Positions 34,641 to 43,199 of a stretch of DNA of 64,000 nt are shown here, one piece after another. Under the pieces are notes generated by a model, which ran no database searches, was not told where the DNA came from, and saw only the letters and a list, made by a program, of their open reading frames with translations. Position numbers and translations under genes: made by a program. Each line of letters opens with the position of its first letter. Position 1 is the stretch's first letter. Source of the stretch: Microbacteriaceae bacterium VKM Ac-2855 (GTDB taxonomy: Bacteria > Actinomycetota > Actinomycetes > Actinomycetales > Microbacteriaceae); assembly GCA_013204985.1 (NCBI GenBank), contig JABMLG010000003.1, positions 310,001 through 374,000 on the forward strand, written 5' to 3'.

Positions 34641-35618
34641 CTAGCGCGGCACTTTCACCCGCAGCGCTGCCGGGTCGACCCAGGCGTGCACCGCGATCGC
34701 CTCGCCGAACTCGTCGCCGTCGAGCTGGAACTCCTGCGGTTCGTCGACGCGCAGTCGGAAGTCGCGGCCCTTCACGTAGATCACGTCGCGGGCGTCGCGT
34801 TGCAGGTCGATGAGCTTGCGCCCTGCCGCCGACTTGCGCAGCACGCCGTTCTCGAAGGTGATCGTGTTCCACACCTTCACCCAGCCGAATGCCCCGCGCG
34901 GACGCAGCGCGACGATGTCGAGCAGACCGTCATCGGGTTGCGCATCCGGTATCAGCAGGATGCCGCCGGGCAGCACCCCGCAGTTGCCCACCATCACGGA
35001 GTGCGCGCTCGCGCGCGTCTCGGGCGCGCCGTCGAGCGAGTAGCGGAGCTTGATCGGCTTCAACTCGGCGAGTGCGCGAACACCGCCGTCGACGTAGGCG
35101 AGCCAGCCGACCGCCTTCTTCAGCTTGGCGTTGGTCTTCGCTATCATCTTGGCGTCGATGCCGAGCCCGGCCATCACAAGGAAGACGTGCTCCTCGTGCG
35201 TGCCGTCGACGCGGCGGATGTCGGCGCGCCCTACGTCGATCGTGCGCACGCCGCCGTGGAACGCGGTGCGGATCGCCTCTTCGAAACCGAGGCCGAGGTC
35301 GAGGTTGCGCGCCAGCAGGTTGCCCGTCCCCAGCGGCACCAGCGCCAGCGGCACGCCCGAATCGCTGAGTCCTTCGGCGACCGCGCGGACCGTGCCGTCC
35401 CCGCCGACCGCGAGCACCACATCCGCCCCCTGCGCGACGGCTTCGCGCGCCTGGTTCTGCCCGGCCTCATCGACCGTCGTCTCGAACCAGAGCGTGTCGG
35501 CCCAGAGGGCGTCGTCGGCGGCGTCGGCGACGAGCGTGTGCAGCCGGAGCGCATCCACCTTGATGGGGTTGTAGACGACCGCGGCGCGCTTCGTGCGTGT
35601 CTCGATCGGTTGCTCCAC
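34641..35618 (-). CDS. Diacylglycerol kinase-family lipid kinase
   Basis: 325-aa DAGK/YegS/BmrU-type kinase. The nucleotide-binding VLAVGGDGTVRAVAEGLS carries the GGDGT signature. LALVPLGTGNLLARNLDLGL and later MVGNCGVLPGGILLIPDAQP with DGLLDIV are family hallmarks. It phosphorylates a lipid such as diacylglycerol; the exact substrate is not determined. Single gene, 90 bp from the VIT1/CCC1 gene start. Confidence 0.9.
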   Translation of the reverse strand: MEQPIETRTKRAAVVYNPIKVDALRLHTLVADAADDALWADTLWFETTVDEAGQNQAREAVAQGADVVLAVGGDGTVRAVAEGLSDSGVPLALVPLGTGNLLARNLDLGLGFEEAIRTAFHGGVRTIDVGRADIRRVDGTHEEHVFLVMAGLGIDAKMIAKTNAKLKKAVGWLAYVDGGVRALAELKPIKLRYSLDGAPETRASAHSVMVGNCGVLPGGILLIPDAQPDDGLLDIVALRPRGAFGWVKVWNTITFENGVLRKSAAGRKLIDLQRDARDVIYVKGRDFRLRVDEPQEFQLDGDEFGEAIAVHAWVDPAALRVKVPR

Positions 35619-35658
35619 GCTCCAACGCTAGGGCATCGGGTCAGTGGGCCGGCCTTCG

Positions 35659-35780
35659 TGTGTGAAACGACGGATGGGCGCGACCGCCACCCGGACCAGG
35701 CCGAACAAGATCCGCGGAATCACGCGGATCTCGAAGCCGCGCGCCGGGGCGCCGAACGGCGCCGTCCGTCGTTTCGCACA
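35659..35780. repeat. Palindrome with 16-bp arms between lipid kinase and serS
   Basis: Arms 35659-35674 (TGTGTGAAACGACGGA) and 35765-35780 with one mismatch, separated by 90 bp. No gene in the loop convinces me; a 62-codon open frame there looks accidental. Confidence 0.55.
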
Positions 35781-35816
35781 GGATCGCTCCCTGACCGACC
35801 CGCCGCGCAGCCTGGG

Positions 35817-35822
35817 TAGGCT
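35817..35822 (+). promoter_or_regulatory. -10 box TAGGCT, leaderless spacing
   Basis: TAGGCT ends 6 nt before GTG 35829 of serS. No ribosome site precedes that GTG. Confidence 0.55.
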
Positions 35823-35828
35823 GTACGG

Positions 35829-37100
35829 GTGATCGATCCCGTACTGCTGCGCGAGAATCCGGATGTCCTGAAGCGTTCGCAGGAGGCTCGTGGCGACTCC
35901 GTCCAACTCGTCGACGACGCCCTCGCCGCCGACCGCGAGCGGCGCGCGCACATCACCGAATCCGAGCGGCTGCGGGCCGAGCAGAACTCGTTCGGCAAGA
36001 TCATCGCCAAAGCGCCCAAGGATGAGAAGCCCGAGCTGCTGAAGCAGGCCGGCGCGATCGCCGCCGGAGTGAAGCAGGCGCAACAGCTCGCAGCGGATGC
36101 GGACGCGCTGTTCACCTCGTTGGTCAGGCGCATCGCGAATCCGATCATCGACGGGGTTCCAGCCGGCGGCGAGGACAAGTTCGAACTCGTCAAGACGGTC
36201 GGCGAGCAGCCCGTCTTCGACTTCGAGCCGCGCGATCACCTCGAGATCGGCGAACTGCTGGGCGGCATCGACATGGCCCGCGGCGCCAAGGTCAGCGGAT
36301 CGCGCTTCTACTTCTTGAAGGGTGTCGTCGCCCGGCTCGAGATCGCGCTGATGAACCTCGGCCTCGACCGCGCGCTCGAAGCCGGCTTCACTCCGATGAT
36401 CACGCCGACGCTGGTCAGACCCGAGATCATGGACGGCACCGGGTTCCTCGGCGAGCACAGCGATGAGATCTACTACCTGCCCGCCGACGACGTCTACCTC
36501 ACCGGCACCAGCGAGGTGGCGCTCGCCGGCTACCACAAAGACGAGATCCTCGACCTCACCGCGGGCCCGCTGCGGTATGCCGGCTGGAGCACCTGCTACC
36601 GCCGCGAAGCCGGTTCGGGCGGCAAGGACACCCGCGGCATCATCCGGGTGCACCAGTTCAACAAGCTCGAGATGTTTGTCTACACCCTGCCCGAGGAGGC
36701 GGAGGCCGAGCACGCGCGACTGCTCTCGTACCAGGAGGGCATGCTGCAGAGCCTCGGACTGCACTACCGCGTGATCGATGTCGCGGCCGGCGACCTCGGC
36801 TCCAGCGCCGCGCGCAAGTTCGACGTCGAGGCCTGGGTGCCCACGCAGGACGCGTACCGCGAGCTCACCTCCACCTCGAACTGCACCACCTTCCAGGCGC
36901 GCCGACTCGACACCCGCTACCGCACGGAGTCGGGCAAGACGGCCCCGGTCGCCACGCTGAACGGCACCCTCGCGACCACGCGATGGCTCGTCGCGATCCT
37001 CGAGACGCACCAGCAGCCCGATGGCTCGGTGATCGTGCCCGAGGCGCTGCGCCCGTACCTCGGCGGGCTCGAGGTGCTCACGCCGATCGCGACCGCATGA
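35829..37100 (+). CDS. serS: Seryl-tRNA synthetase
   Basis: 423-aa class II aminoacyl-tRNA synthetase that charges tRNA-Ser. The N-terminal antiparallel coiled coil (about 25-105) reads the long variable arm of tRNA-Ser. The catalytic core has [12 protein letters not shown], motif 2 with [22 protein letters not shown], and motif 3 with [15 protein letters not shown]. Full length. It overlaps the next gene by 4 nt. A tRNA-Ser gene happens to lie 1 kb downstream. Confidence 0.96.
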   Translation: MIDPVLLRENPDVLKRSQEARGDSVQLVDDALAADRERRAHITESERLRAEQNSFGKIIAKAPKDEKPELLKQAGAIAAGVKQAQQLAADADALFTSLVRRIANPIIDGVPAGGEDKFELVKTVGEQPVFDFEPRDHLEIGELLGGIDMARGAKVSGSRFYFLKGVVARLEIALMNLGLDRALEAGFTPMITPTLVRPEIMDGTGFLGEHSDEIYYLPADDVYLTGTSEVALAGYHKDEILDLTAGPLRYAGWSTCYRREAGSGGKDTRGIIRVHQFNKLEMFVYTLPEEAEAEHARLLSYQEGMLQSLGLHYRVIDVAAGDLGSSAARKFDVEAWVPTQDAYRELTSTSNCTTFQARRLDTRYRTESGKTAPVATLNGTLATTRWLVAILETHQQPDGSVIVPEALRPYLGGLEVLTPIATA

Positions 37101-37921
37101 GCGCGGCCGTGCAGACGACGACGCGCACGCGCCGCCTCGTCGCGCTCGACATCGACGGCACGGTGATGCACGAGAACGGCGTGATCGGCGACGCCGTCTC
37201 GAGCGAGATCCAGCGCGTCGTCGCTCTCGGCGACGAGGTGATGCTCGCGACCGGGCGCTCGCCGGGGTCCACCGTGCCGGTGCTCGATCGTCTCGGGATC
37301 GCGCCCGAGTACCTCGTCTGCTGCAACGGTGCGGTCACGCTGCGGCGCGACGCATCCGGTGCCTACGTGAACGACGTGGTCGAGACGTTCGATCCGACCA
37401 GTGTGCTCACGAACATCCGCTCGTTCCTGCCGGATGCGCTCTACGCGGTCGAGGATGAACACGGCACCTTCTACTACACCGAGGAGTTCCCGGGCGGAGC
37501 CATCTCGGGCCTCGAATCGCAGCGGGTGCCCTTCGAGGAGCTGCTGGGGCGGTTGTCGACCCGAGTCGTGGTGATCTCACCCGGCACCGACATGGACGAG
37601 TTCCTCGGCCTGGTCGAGAAGATGGGTCTGCACCAGGTCAGCTATGCGATCGGATGGACCGCCTGGCTCGACATCGCGCCGGAGGGCGTGAACAAGTCGA
37701 CCGCGCTCGAGCAGATTCGCGTGCGCCTGGGCATCGAGCGCGAGGACGTGCTCGCGTTCGGCGACGGCCGCAATGACATCGAGATGCTGCAGTGGGCCGC
37801 CGCTTCCGGTCGCGGCTACGCGATGGGCCAGGCGCCCGACGAGGTGCGGGCCGTCGCCTCCGCCGTGGTGCCCTCGGTCGACGAGGACGGCGTCGCCACG
37901 GTCCTGGCCCAACTGGCCTGA
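37097..37921 (+). CDS. HAD-superfamily (Cof-type) phosphatase
   Basis: 274-aa hydrolase. Motif I is [11 protein letters not shown], motif II ATGR, and motif [14 protein letters not shown] with the metal-binding Asp residues. The C2-type cap fits Cof sugar-phosphate phosphatases. ATG 37097 overlaps the serS stop (ATGA), so the two are co-translated. Substrate unknown. It is followed by a palindrome that probably ends the operon. Confidence 0.9.
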   Translation: MSAAVQTTTRTRRLVALDIDGTVMHENGVIGDAVSSEIQRVVALGDEVMLATGRSPGSTVPVLDRLGIAPEYLVCCNGAVTLRRDASGAYVNDVVETFDPTSVLTNIRSFLPDALYAVEDEHGTFYYTEEFPGGAISGLESQRVPFEELLGRLSTRVVVISPGTDMDEFLGLVEKMGLHQVSYAIGWTAWLDIAPEGVNKSTALEQIRVRLGIEREDVLAFGDGRNDIEMLQWAAASGRGYAMGQAPDEVRAVASAVVPSVDEDGVATVLAQLA

Positions 37922-37933
37922 CCCACCCCCCGC

Positions 37934-37991
37934 GCTGTCGTTTTCCCCGCGCGCGGGTGGCATGCAACCCGCGCGCGGTGAAAACGACAGC
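37934..37991. repeat. 25-bp near-perfect palindrome after the HAD gene
   Basis: Arms 37934-37958 and 37967-37991 (GCTGTCGTTTTC... / ...GAAAACGACAGC), one mismatch, 8-nt loop. Placed 13 bp after the stop, so probably the terminator of the serS operon. Confidence 0.7.
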
Positions 37992-38055
37992 GCAGGATGC
38001 TCGAAGTGGCGGCACAGCGGGCTCACGTTATGATCGAGCGTCCGCATGCGGGCGA

Positions 38056-38143
38056 GGAGGGCTGTCCGAGCGGCCGATGGAGCCAGTCTTGAAAACTGGT
38101 GGGCAGAAATGTCTCTAGGGTTCGAATCCCTAGCCCTCCGCCA
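38056..38143 (+). tRNA. tRNA-Ser (anticodon UGA)
   Basis: Class II tRNA. The acceptor stem GGAGGGC pairs with GCCCTCC at 38133-38139, followed by discriminator G and encoded CCA. The anticodon loop CTTGAAA lies between CCAGT and ACTGG and reads UGA. A long variable arm and the T arm TAGGG-TTCGAAT-CCCTA are present. Its 3' half is the left attachment site of the integrative element, so the functional gene is probably part host, part element. Confidence 0.95.
38083..38115. repeat. attL, 33-bp core
   Basis: Begins CCAGTCTTGAAAACTGGTGG and runs through the anticodon arm into the variable arm of tRNA-Ser. Identical to 44646-44678. Past this core the two flanks share most of the T arm and CCA end but with changed stem bases. 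Confidence 0.9.
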
Positions 38144-38157
38144 GAAGAAACAGCCGG

Positions 38158-39393
38158 TCAGTCGATGGATTGCTCAATCGCGGTCGGCAACGTAGCAACG
38201 TCGTGCACCCCGGTTCGTGCCAGCTGCGTGCCATAAGGGCTTGTGGAACCACCCGCCAGAGCCGCGTCGATGCCCGCTGCGATCACCCGTCCGCGCTCGG
38301 CTCCGACGTGCTGATAGATAAGGGCGGCCTTCGCCGTACGGTGCCCGGCCCGGTCCATGATCTCGCGCAACGTCGCCCCGGCCTGGGCCGCCGCGGTGAG
38401 TCCGCTGTGTCGCACGTCGTGAGGGTGATACTGCTGGAGATCAAGCGCCGCCGTCGCCTTCCGCCACTGCCACTGCAACTGGGTGCGAGACACCGCACGG
38501 CCGTCTGACCGGGCGAACAGAGGTGCCTTACCGAACGTCACCGGACGCTCTGCTAGGTAATCCCTCATCATCGCGACGACCGTGGCGGGCAGAGCAACCG
38601 TCCGAGAGTCACCTGTTTTGGTCGGCGTGGTGGTGTCGTGGCCGCCAATGGTGATCGTCTGCCGCTCGACTACCAGCGTCCCCGAGTCCAGGTCGAGATC
38701 CCGGCGTTCCAGCGCGATCAGCTCACCGATACGCAGATGGGCTCCGAAGGCGAGCGCGAGCATGGGCCGGAAATCTGCTGGGTGAGCGGCCACAATCCGC
38801 GCGAACGTCGCGGGCTCCAGGTGCGGCCGTTCTGGGCTCTGCGCCACCCCGGCACCGACGATGCGGCAAGGATTCTCTGAGATGAGTCGGTCACTCGCGG
38901 CCGTCGCCATGATCGCCCGCAGCAGCGCGTAGGACTGGCGCAGCCTCGTCTCACCTCTCCCGCCTCGCTGTCGCGTCGCAGTGGCCAGCGTGCGGCGGGT
39001 GGCGGCGTACCAGGTGCGGACGGTCGGCCTCGTGATCGCGCTCAAGGGCATCGCGTCGAACCTGTCGAGCTGTCTGGCCAGAATGTCCGAGTACAGCTCC
39101 GAGGTACGCGGCGCGAGCTTGCCGCGGGAGCCGCCGCCCGCAATCCAGGCGCGAGCGTATGGGCCGAACGGCTGAGCGCCAGACCGGTGGTCGATGTAGC
39201 TGCCCCGCAGCCGGTCCGCCTGCACCGCGGCCAGGTGTTCCAGCGCCTCTCGCTTGGTCGGGAACGTGGTCGGCGCGTTCATCGGACGCCCGGCCTCGTC
39301 GGGATAGCGAGCCTGCCAACGCCCGCTGGCCAGCTTCCGCGTCGAGCCGAATGCGGCCCGGTTCGTCTTCCTGGTGCGCTTCGTGTCAGCCAT
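38158..39393 (-). CDS. int: Tyrosine recombinase / integrase
   Basis: 411-aa site-specific recombinase that inserts and removes the element at tRNA-Ser. It has an N-terminal AP2-like arm-binding segment (KLASGRWQARYPDEAGRP) and a SAM-like core-binding domain (about 75-190). The catalytic domain shows Arg in GAHLRIGEL, HDVRHSGLTAAAQAG (His, Arg), AGHRT (His), and Tyr in ALIYQHV. ATG 39393 has GAGGACGAGGA ahead; an earlier start would overlap the upstream gene further. It points toward the tRNA. Confidence 0.92.
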   Translation of the reverse strand: MADTKRTRKTNRAAFGSTRKLASGRWQARYPDEAGRPMNAPTTFPTKREALEHLAAVQADRLRGSYIDHRSGAQPFGPYARAWIAGGGSRGKLAPRTSELYSDILARQLDRFDAMPLSAITRPTVRTWYAATRRTLATATRQRGGRGETRLRQSYALLRAIMATAASDRLISENPCRIVGAGVAQSPERPHLEPATFARIVAAHPADFRPMLALAFGAHLRIGELIALERRDLDLDSGTLVVERQTITIGGHDTTTPTKTGDSRTVALPATVVAMMRDYLAERPVTFGKAPLFARSDGRAVSRTQLQWQWRKATAALDLQQYHPHDVRHSGLTAAAQAGATLREIMDRAGHRTAKAALIYQHVGAERGRVIAAGIDAALAGGSTSPYGTQLARTGVHDVATLPTAIEQSID

Positions 39394-40021
39394 CGGTCCT
39401 CGTCCTCTCGGGCAGCGCGCCATCGTTCTGAAGTCGCTTCAGCCAGCGATTGAGGGTCGCCCGAGTGGGTGGGGCCCCCTTGTAGCCGCGCCTTTTCATC
39501 TCCGCCTGTGTCGGCCGCACCCACTGGGCCTTGTTGTGATGCACGAGGTACGACTGGAGGAACAGATCGAGGTCATGAGCAGCCGGTCCCGGTCGCCCTC
39601 GCGCGGGCGCATTCGCCGTGGATCGAGCGACCCGCTCGATGGTTTCCCCCGTACCGATCCACCACGGGATGTCGTCGGATGCCCCTTGCGGAAACCCCTC
39701 GGGAGGCTCGGAACTCAGCGGGCGAGCAAGGGCTGACAGATCCGGGCTCTGTTCGTTCAGCTCCCACCAGCGGAACGTTTCGATAATGCCCGATGGCTTG
39801 ATCTCTCGGAGTACGTCGCGGGTGATCCTGGGTGCAGCGTCGGCCATGACCAGACCCGTGATGATCAGATGCCCGCTTGCGTTGCGCCCGATGCGCACGT
39901 GGAACGATCCGGCCTTCCCTTCGGTGTCGGTCACCAGGTGCCAGTCGTCGGTCGTCAGAACGCTGGTGTCAACTGGCGTCTGTTCCAGAACGTCCCATCG
40001 GGACCATCGCGTGTTATTCAC
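39386..40021 (-). CDS. Hypothetical element protein upstream of int
   Basis: 211-aa protein I do not recognise. The N-terminal half (about 1-100) looks like a beta-rich domain (DDWHLVTDTEGKAGSFHVRI). The C-terminus (about 165-208) is a likely helix-turn-helix (RPTQAEMKRRGYKG, TRATLNRWLKRLQNDG). It overlaps int by 8 nt and is co-transcribed, so a DNA-binding role in control or recombination is plausible. It is divergent from the XRE gene across a 166-bp AT-richer region that probably holds both promoters. Confidence 0.6.
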   Translation of the reverse strand: MNNTRWSRWDVLEQTPVDTSVLTTDDWHLVTDTEGKAGSFHVRIGRNASGHLIITGLVMADAAPRITRDVLREIKPSGIIETFRWWELNEQSPDLSALARPLSSEPPEGFPQGASDDIPWWIGTGETIERVARSTANAPARGRPGPAAHDLDLFLQSYLVHHNKAQWVRPTQAEMKRRGYKGAPPTRATLNRWLKRLQNDGALPERTRTDG

Positions 40022-40187
40022 ATCCTGAGACTAGCCAAGTCGTAACCATATATGCAACAGATCGCGCACAGATTCTTGTCTGCCCCCAGCCCCGTAATTG
40101 CGGCGATGTAGCGTCTCATATATGCGCCCGAGACGGTGAGACGGTTGCAGGTAGACCCGAAGCTATTCCAGCCTGCATCCTCTTCGT

Positions 40188-40430
40188 ATGACGAATACTG
40201 ATGTGATGGCAGAAGCGAAAGCGCACGCCACTATCCCGCCACCTCCGCTAGCCCGAGCAATCCGCCAGGCGGCCGGTCTGAGCCAGGCCCGTCTCGCCGC
40301 TGCCCTCGACGTAACCCCCATGACCGTGTGTCGCTGGGAAAACGGAACCCGCTTGCCACGCCGCAACCATCTCGTGGCCTACGCTGCTCTGCTGCGCGAG
40401 CTTCAGGGTCTCCAGCCGGATCGCACCTGA
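40188..40430 (+). CDS. XRE-family helix-turn-helix regulator
   Basis: 80-aa Cro/CI-type DNA-binding protein: LARAIRQAAGLSQARLAAAL then DVTPMTVCRWENGTRLP. Little exists outside the HTH. Divergent from the int operon, so it likely controls the int/early switch. Its stop shares one base with the next start. Confidence 0.85.
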   Translation: MTNTDVMAEAKAHATIPPPPLARAIRQAAGLSQARLAAALDVTPMTVCRWENGTRLPRRNHLVAYAALLRELQGLQPDRT

Positions 40431-40633
40431 TGGCCGCCACCCTGCAAGACATTCGCGGCCGAGGCACCATCACGGTTGAAGAAGCTGGGGAGGTGGTCGG
40501 TATCGGCCGAGCGTCCGCCTATGCCGCTGTGCGCAGTGGAGAGCTGCCCTCCATCCGAATCGGCCGTCGCGTTGTGGTCCCGGTCCCCGCCTTGCTCACG
40601 TTGCTCGGTGAGGCCGCGCACCACGAGGCCTGA
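40430..40633 (+). CDS. Excisionase-like MerR/HTH_17 protein
   Basis: 67-aa winged-helix protein: TITVEEAGEVVGIGRASAYA and AVRSGELPSIRIGRRVVVPV. This is the AlpA/Xis-type HTH_17 fold that helps direct integrase toward excision. Start ATG 40430 overlaps the XRE stop (TGATG). Confidence 0.8.
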   Translation: MAATLQDIRGRGTITVEEAGEVVGIGRASAYAAVRSGELPSIRIGRRVVVPVPALLTLLGEAAHHEA

Positions 40634-40635
40634 GT

Positions 40636-41019
40636 GTGGGCGCGCAGCTCGTGGGAAGGGCGTTCGTCTTCGCCGCCGATCACCGCCTGACGGGCAACGA
40701 GATGCGTCTGCTCCTCTGGATGGCGAGAACCGCCCTCGACGGCGACGACCAGCCTCGTTACTTCGCCTCACGGGAAGAGTCCGCGTTCGGCTTGGGTGAT
40801 CGACTGCCAGAGGAGCCCGACCCTGCCGTGGCTGACGATGCATCGCGAGCAGCACGGGCCGTGAGAGCGGCGAGCTTCCAGCGGGTGAAGGTGGCCGTGA
40901 ACGGACTTGTGGCCAAGGGCGCCATCAGCGTTCTTCGGCGGGGCCGCGAGGGACAGCGCGCTGAATACCTGGTGTTGCCCGGTGTCGGTCGTCTGCCTGG
41001 TTCAGCAAAACGCTACTGA
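40636..41019 (+). CDS. Small winged-helix-like protein, possible replication initiator
   Basis: 127-aa protein starting at GTG 40636, 2 nt after the excisionase-like gene. It looks like a winged helix-turn-helix: LTGNEMRLLLWMARTALDGD, RYFASREESAFGLG, RVKVAVNGLVAKGAISVLRR and EGQRAEYLVL. Proteins of this size and layout occur in early regions of actinobacterial integrative elements. Repeats spaced 22-23 bp start inside its last codons, which suggests a Rep/origin pair. That function is inferred from context only. Confidence 0.55.
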   Translation: MGAQLVGRAFVFAADHRLTGNEMRLLLWMARTALDGDDQPRYFASREESAFGLGDRLPEEPDPAVADDASRAARAVRAASFQRVKVAVNGLVAKGAISVLRRGREGQRAEYLVLPGVGRLPGSAKRY

Positions 41020-41083
41020 CGACGGTACAGAAACGCTACCCGGGAAGTAGGAAAACCCTACCCAGAATCGGGCGGAACCCTAC
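41007..41083. repeat. Four iteron-like repeats, 22-23 bp spacing
   Basis: The motif (A/G)AA-C-(G/C)-CTAC occurs with its CSCTAC block at 41011, 41034, 41056 and 41078. Copies 2-4 extend to CSCTACCC. Spacing of about two helical turns puts all four on the same DNA face. The reading frame shifts between copies, so this is not a peptide repeat. Candidate iterons or regulator sites. The rest of the gap to 41187 is open but unassigned. Confidence 0.5.
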
Positions 41084-41187
41084 CCCCAAGGAACCACGAG
41101 GAACCACCAGGACCAGACGATGACGAAGAACCTCGCCTAGCCGAGCAACCTACGTGCACCTGTGGACAGATTCGCGAGGAGAGACAG

Positions 41188-41385
41188 ATGATCACTACAC
41201 AGACCACCCGCCAATGCGCCGACCACGCCGGGGAGCAGTACCCGCCTCGCTGCGACGCCTGCGCCGTTCTCAACCGGCCGGTGCCGCCATGCGGCTACCT
41301 CCCCGGTTCGGAGTGTCGTCTGCATCCCGGCTATCCCGTCCCCTGCGCGCGCTGCGCCCGCGACGAGGATTGGCCGGCCGAATGA
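41188..41385 (+). CDS. Small Cys-rich element protein
   Basis: 65 aa with CADHAGEQYPPRCDAC, CGYLPGSEC and CARCARDED; the Cys/His pattern suggests a zinc knuckle. GAGAGACAG precedes ATG 41188. It overlaps the next gene by 4 nt. Family and function unknown. Confidence 0.6.
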   Translation: MITTQTTRQCADHAGEQYPPRCDACAVLNRPVPPCGYLPGSECRLHPGYPVPCARCARDEDWPAE

Positions 41386-41633
41386 CCTACCGCGACTACA
41401 GCCTGCCCGACGCCCTGGAGCTCTCCGACGAGACCCGGCACATGATCGGCGCGGCGAAAAAGGCGGTTCGCCACAACGAGGGCAACCCGGAAGAGATGGT
41501 GCAGGCGGTCACCGCCGCCCTGGAGGCGCACGCCGCCGCCCTCGGCATCGAACTCACAGACCACCCCGCCGCACCCGCAGCGGGACCAAATGGCCGCCAG
41601 GCCGATCCCAACAGAATGGATCACACACCATGA
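41382..41633 (+). CDS. Small helical element protein
   Basis: 83 aa, starting MTYRDYSLPDALELSDETRH; predicted helical centre (EEMVQAVTAALEAHAAALGI) and a polar tail. ATGA overlaps on both sides place it in one transcript with its neighbours. Unknown function. Confidence 0.55.
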   Translation: MTYRDYSLPDALELSDETRHMIGAAKKAVRHNEGNPEEMVQAVTAALEAHAAALGIELTDHPAAPAAGPNGRQADPNRMDHTP

Positions 41634-42334
41634 GCGCTACGGGTCACACCTACGCCGACGCCTACCGCAAGTACATCCAGGCCGTGCTGGCCGCGAGCGT
41701 CGCCCACAACCCCGACCTGACGGAGAAGGCCGACGCCAAGGCCCGTCTCCTCCTGCTCGACGCCGCACGTACCGAGCTGATCGCGGCCACGCCGCCCGCC
41801 CCGGCGAACGTCGGACGCAACCGAGCGGCCTACCTCGACTCGCTGGCCCCCTCCACCGCCGATGCAGTCGTCGTGCTCGGTAACGAGCAGCGCAAGGTGT
41901 CGGCCATCCTGGCCAGCGGCACTCAGCGCATAGACCAGATCATCTCCGACGCCTCGCCCTCTAGGCTGGCCGCCATCCTGGACACGGTGGAGACCCTGTC
42001 GTCTGTTCTCGATGCTCCCCGGCCTGCCGACGAGGCTCAGGCGCTCCGCGAGAGGGTGTTCGATCAGTTGGCCCAGATTGAGGCTCCAGGAGCGCAGGAG
42101 GCCGCTGACGCCGACGCCGCGACGGACCGCCAGCAGGCCTGGCATGCTGTGCTGGCCGATGGTCTCGCTGGCCGTGTCGGCTACGACGAGCGCGCGGCCA
42201 TCCACCAGCTCGACCCCGAGGGTTACGAGGCGGCGTTCGGGGGCGGCGCTCCAGACCTGGCAAACACCATCGCCATTATCGAGGAGAACGCGCGGAAGGC
42301 CGACTGGAGCGGCGAGCAGTGGCCCCCGCGATGA
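41630..42334 (+). CDS. Hypothetical helical element protein
   Basis: 234 aa, almost wholly helical, with Ala-rich heptad-like segments (about 85-160) that may form a coiled coil (LAAILDTVETLSSVLDAPRP, ALRERVFDQLAQIEAPGAQE). No domain I recognise. Last gene of the early operon, followed 70 bp on by a strong hairpin. Confidence 0.6.
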   Translation: MSATGHTYADAYRKYIQAVLAASVAHNPDLTEKADAKARLLLLDAARTELIAATPPAPANVGRNRAAYLDSLAPSTADAVVVLGNEQRKVSAILASGTQRIDQIISDASPSRLAAILDTVETLSSVLDAPRPADEAQALRERVFDQLAQIEAPGAQEAADADAATDRQQAWHAVLADGLAGRVGYDERAAIHQLDPEGYEAAFGGGAPDLANTIAIIEENARKADWSGEQWPPR

Positions 42335-42403
42335 GACGTAGCACCTGCCCATGAACACCGATTCCGACCGGCCCGGCAGGAAGTCCGCCAACTCAGCGCA
42401 CTA

Positions 42404-42443
42404 GCCCCGGCCCCTGAGACCGCGACGGCACAGGGGCCGGGGT
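42404..42443 (+). terminator. Terminator of the element's early operon
   Basis: Stem GCCCCGGCCCCTG (42404-42416) with CAGGGGCCGGGGT (42431-42443), 14-nt loop, followed by CATTC. Strong G/C hairpin about 70 bp past the last stop. Confidence 0.7.
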
Positions 42444-42470
42444 CATTCGGTGGACACAGTCGCGCGCGTG

Positions 42471-42539
42471 GCGTCCGAGTAGGCTCACATCGCGCTGTGG
42501 GTTGAACGTGCTGTACGCGATGTGAGGCTACTCGGACGC
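42471..42539. repeat. 24-bp inverted repeat ahead of the cargo pair
   Basis: Arms 42471-42494 and 42516-42539 (GCGTCCGAGTAGGCTCACAT start), one mismatch, 21-nt loop. It lies about 140 bp upstream of the ImmA/IrrE gene. It may be a second terminator or a regulator-binding palindrome for the cargo promoter. The remainder of the 343-bp gap (42335-42677) holds nothing else I recognise. Confidence 0.6.
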
Positions 42540-42677
42540 GCAAATCAAAGCCGCCCACTAACGCCACGTTCGCTAACGGCGGACGAGTCCACAAGTCGAG
42601 CGCCGTGCCTACACTCAATGTCCGTGGTTGCCCCCTAAACTACGGATGCAGGGACACCTTAGACCCAGGGGCGTGAA

Positions 42678-43199
42678 ATGAGGAATGATCCGGCCACCTA
42701 CGGCATCGGCGCTACGAGCAATTCGATTCGAGCGTACGCCGAACGCATTGGCGAGTCGCACGGGATCTACGACGGCAACGGACGAGCGAACATAGAAGGG
42801 CTCGTGCGAGACCTCGGCGGCATCATCGAGCCACGCGACGGCAGCGAGTCGCTGATCGTTCGCGAAAAGGGCAATTTCAAGGTGTTCATTCCGTTCTTCA
42901 CTTCGGAGCGCCGTGATCGTTTCACCGTTGCGCACGAGTTAGGTCACTATTTCCTTCACTACCGCTTCGTTCAAGAGCATAAAGAGTATGGCGAGCCTGC
43001 CCAGGTATTCAATCGCGGCGGGCGAGGACGAGCCGAGACTGAGGCGAACACTTTTGCGGCCTCCCTTCTGATGCCGGAACGTCAATTCCGGGACGCTTAT
43101 CGCGACTTAGGAGGAGACGCTTTCGACCTGGCAGACAGGTTCGATGTCTCGCCTGCTTCGGCTCGCGTTCGCTGCGCGGTCTTGTTCCCGAATGGCTGA
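42678..43199 (+). CDS. ImmA/IrrE-family metallopeptidase
   Basis: 173-aa zinc protease. The motif is AHELGHYFLHY with H86, E87 and H90, plus downstream E122 in ETEANTFAASLLMPERQF, the complete COG2856 signature. These enzymes usually cut a repressor (XRE-type) to switch on a regulon or element. Here the partner gene is a cyclase-like protein, not a repressor, overlapping by 8 nt. The element's XRE protein at 40188 may be a substrate. Codon use is lower-GC than the core genome. Confidence 0.85.
   Translation: MRNDPATYGIGATSNSIRAYAERIGESHGIYDGNGRANIEGLVRDLGGIIEPRDGSESLIVREKGNFKVFIPFFTSERRDRFTVAHELGHYFLHYRFVQEHKEYGEPAQVFNRGGRGRAETEANTFAASLLMPERQFRDAYRDLGGDAFDLADRFDVSPASARVRCAVLFPNG

Noticed and set aside
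35644-35832. 62-codon plus-strand frame between the lipid kinase gene and serS
   Set aside because: Lies in the loop of a palindrome, has no ribosome site and no similarity I can see, and ends inside serS.
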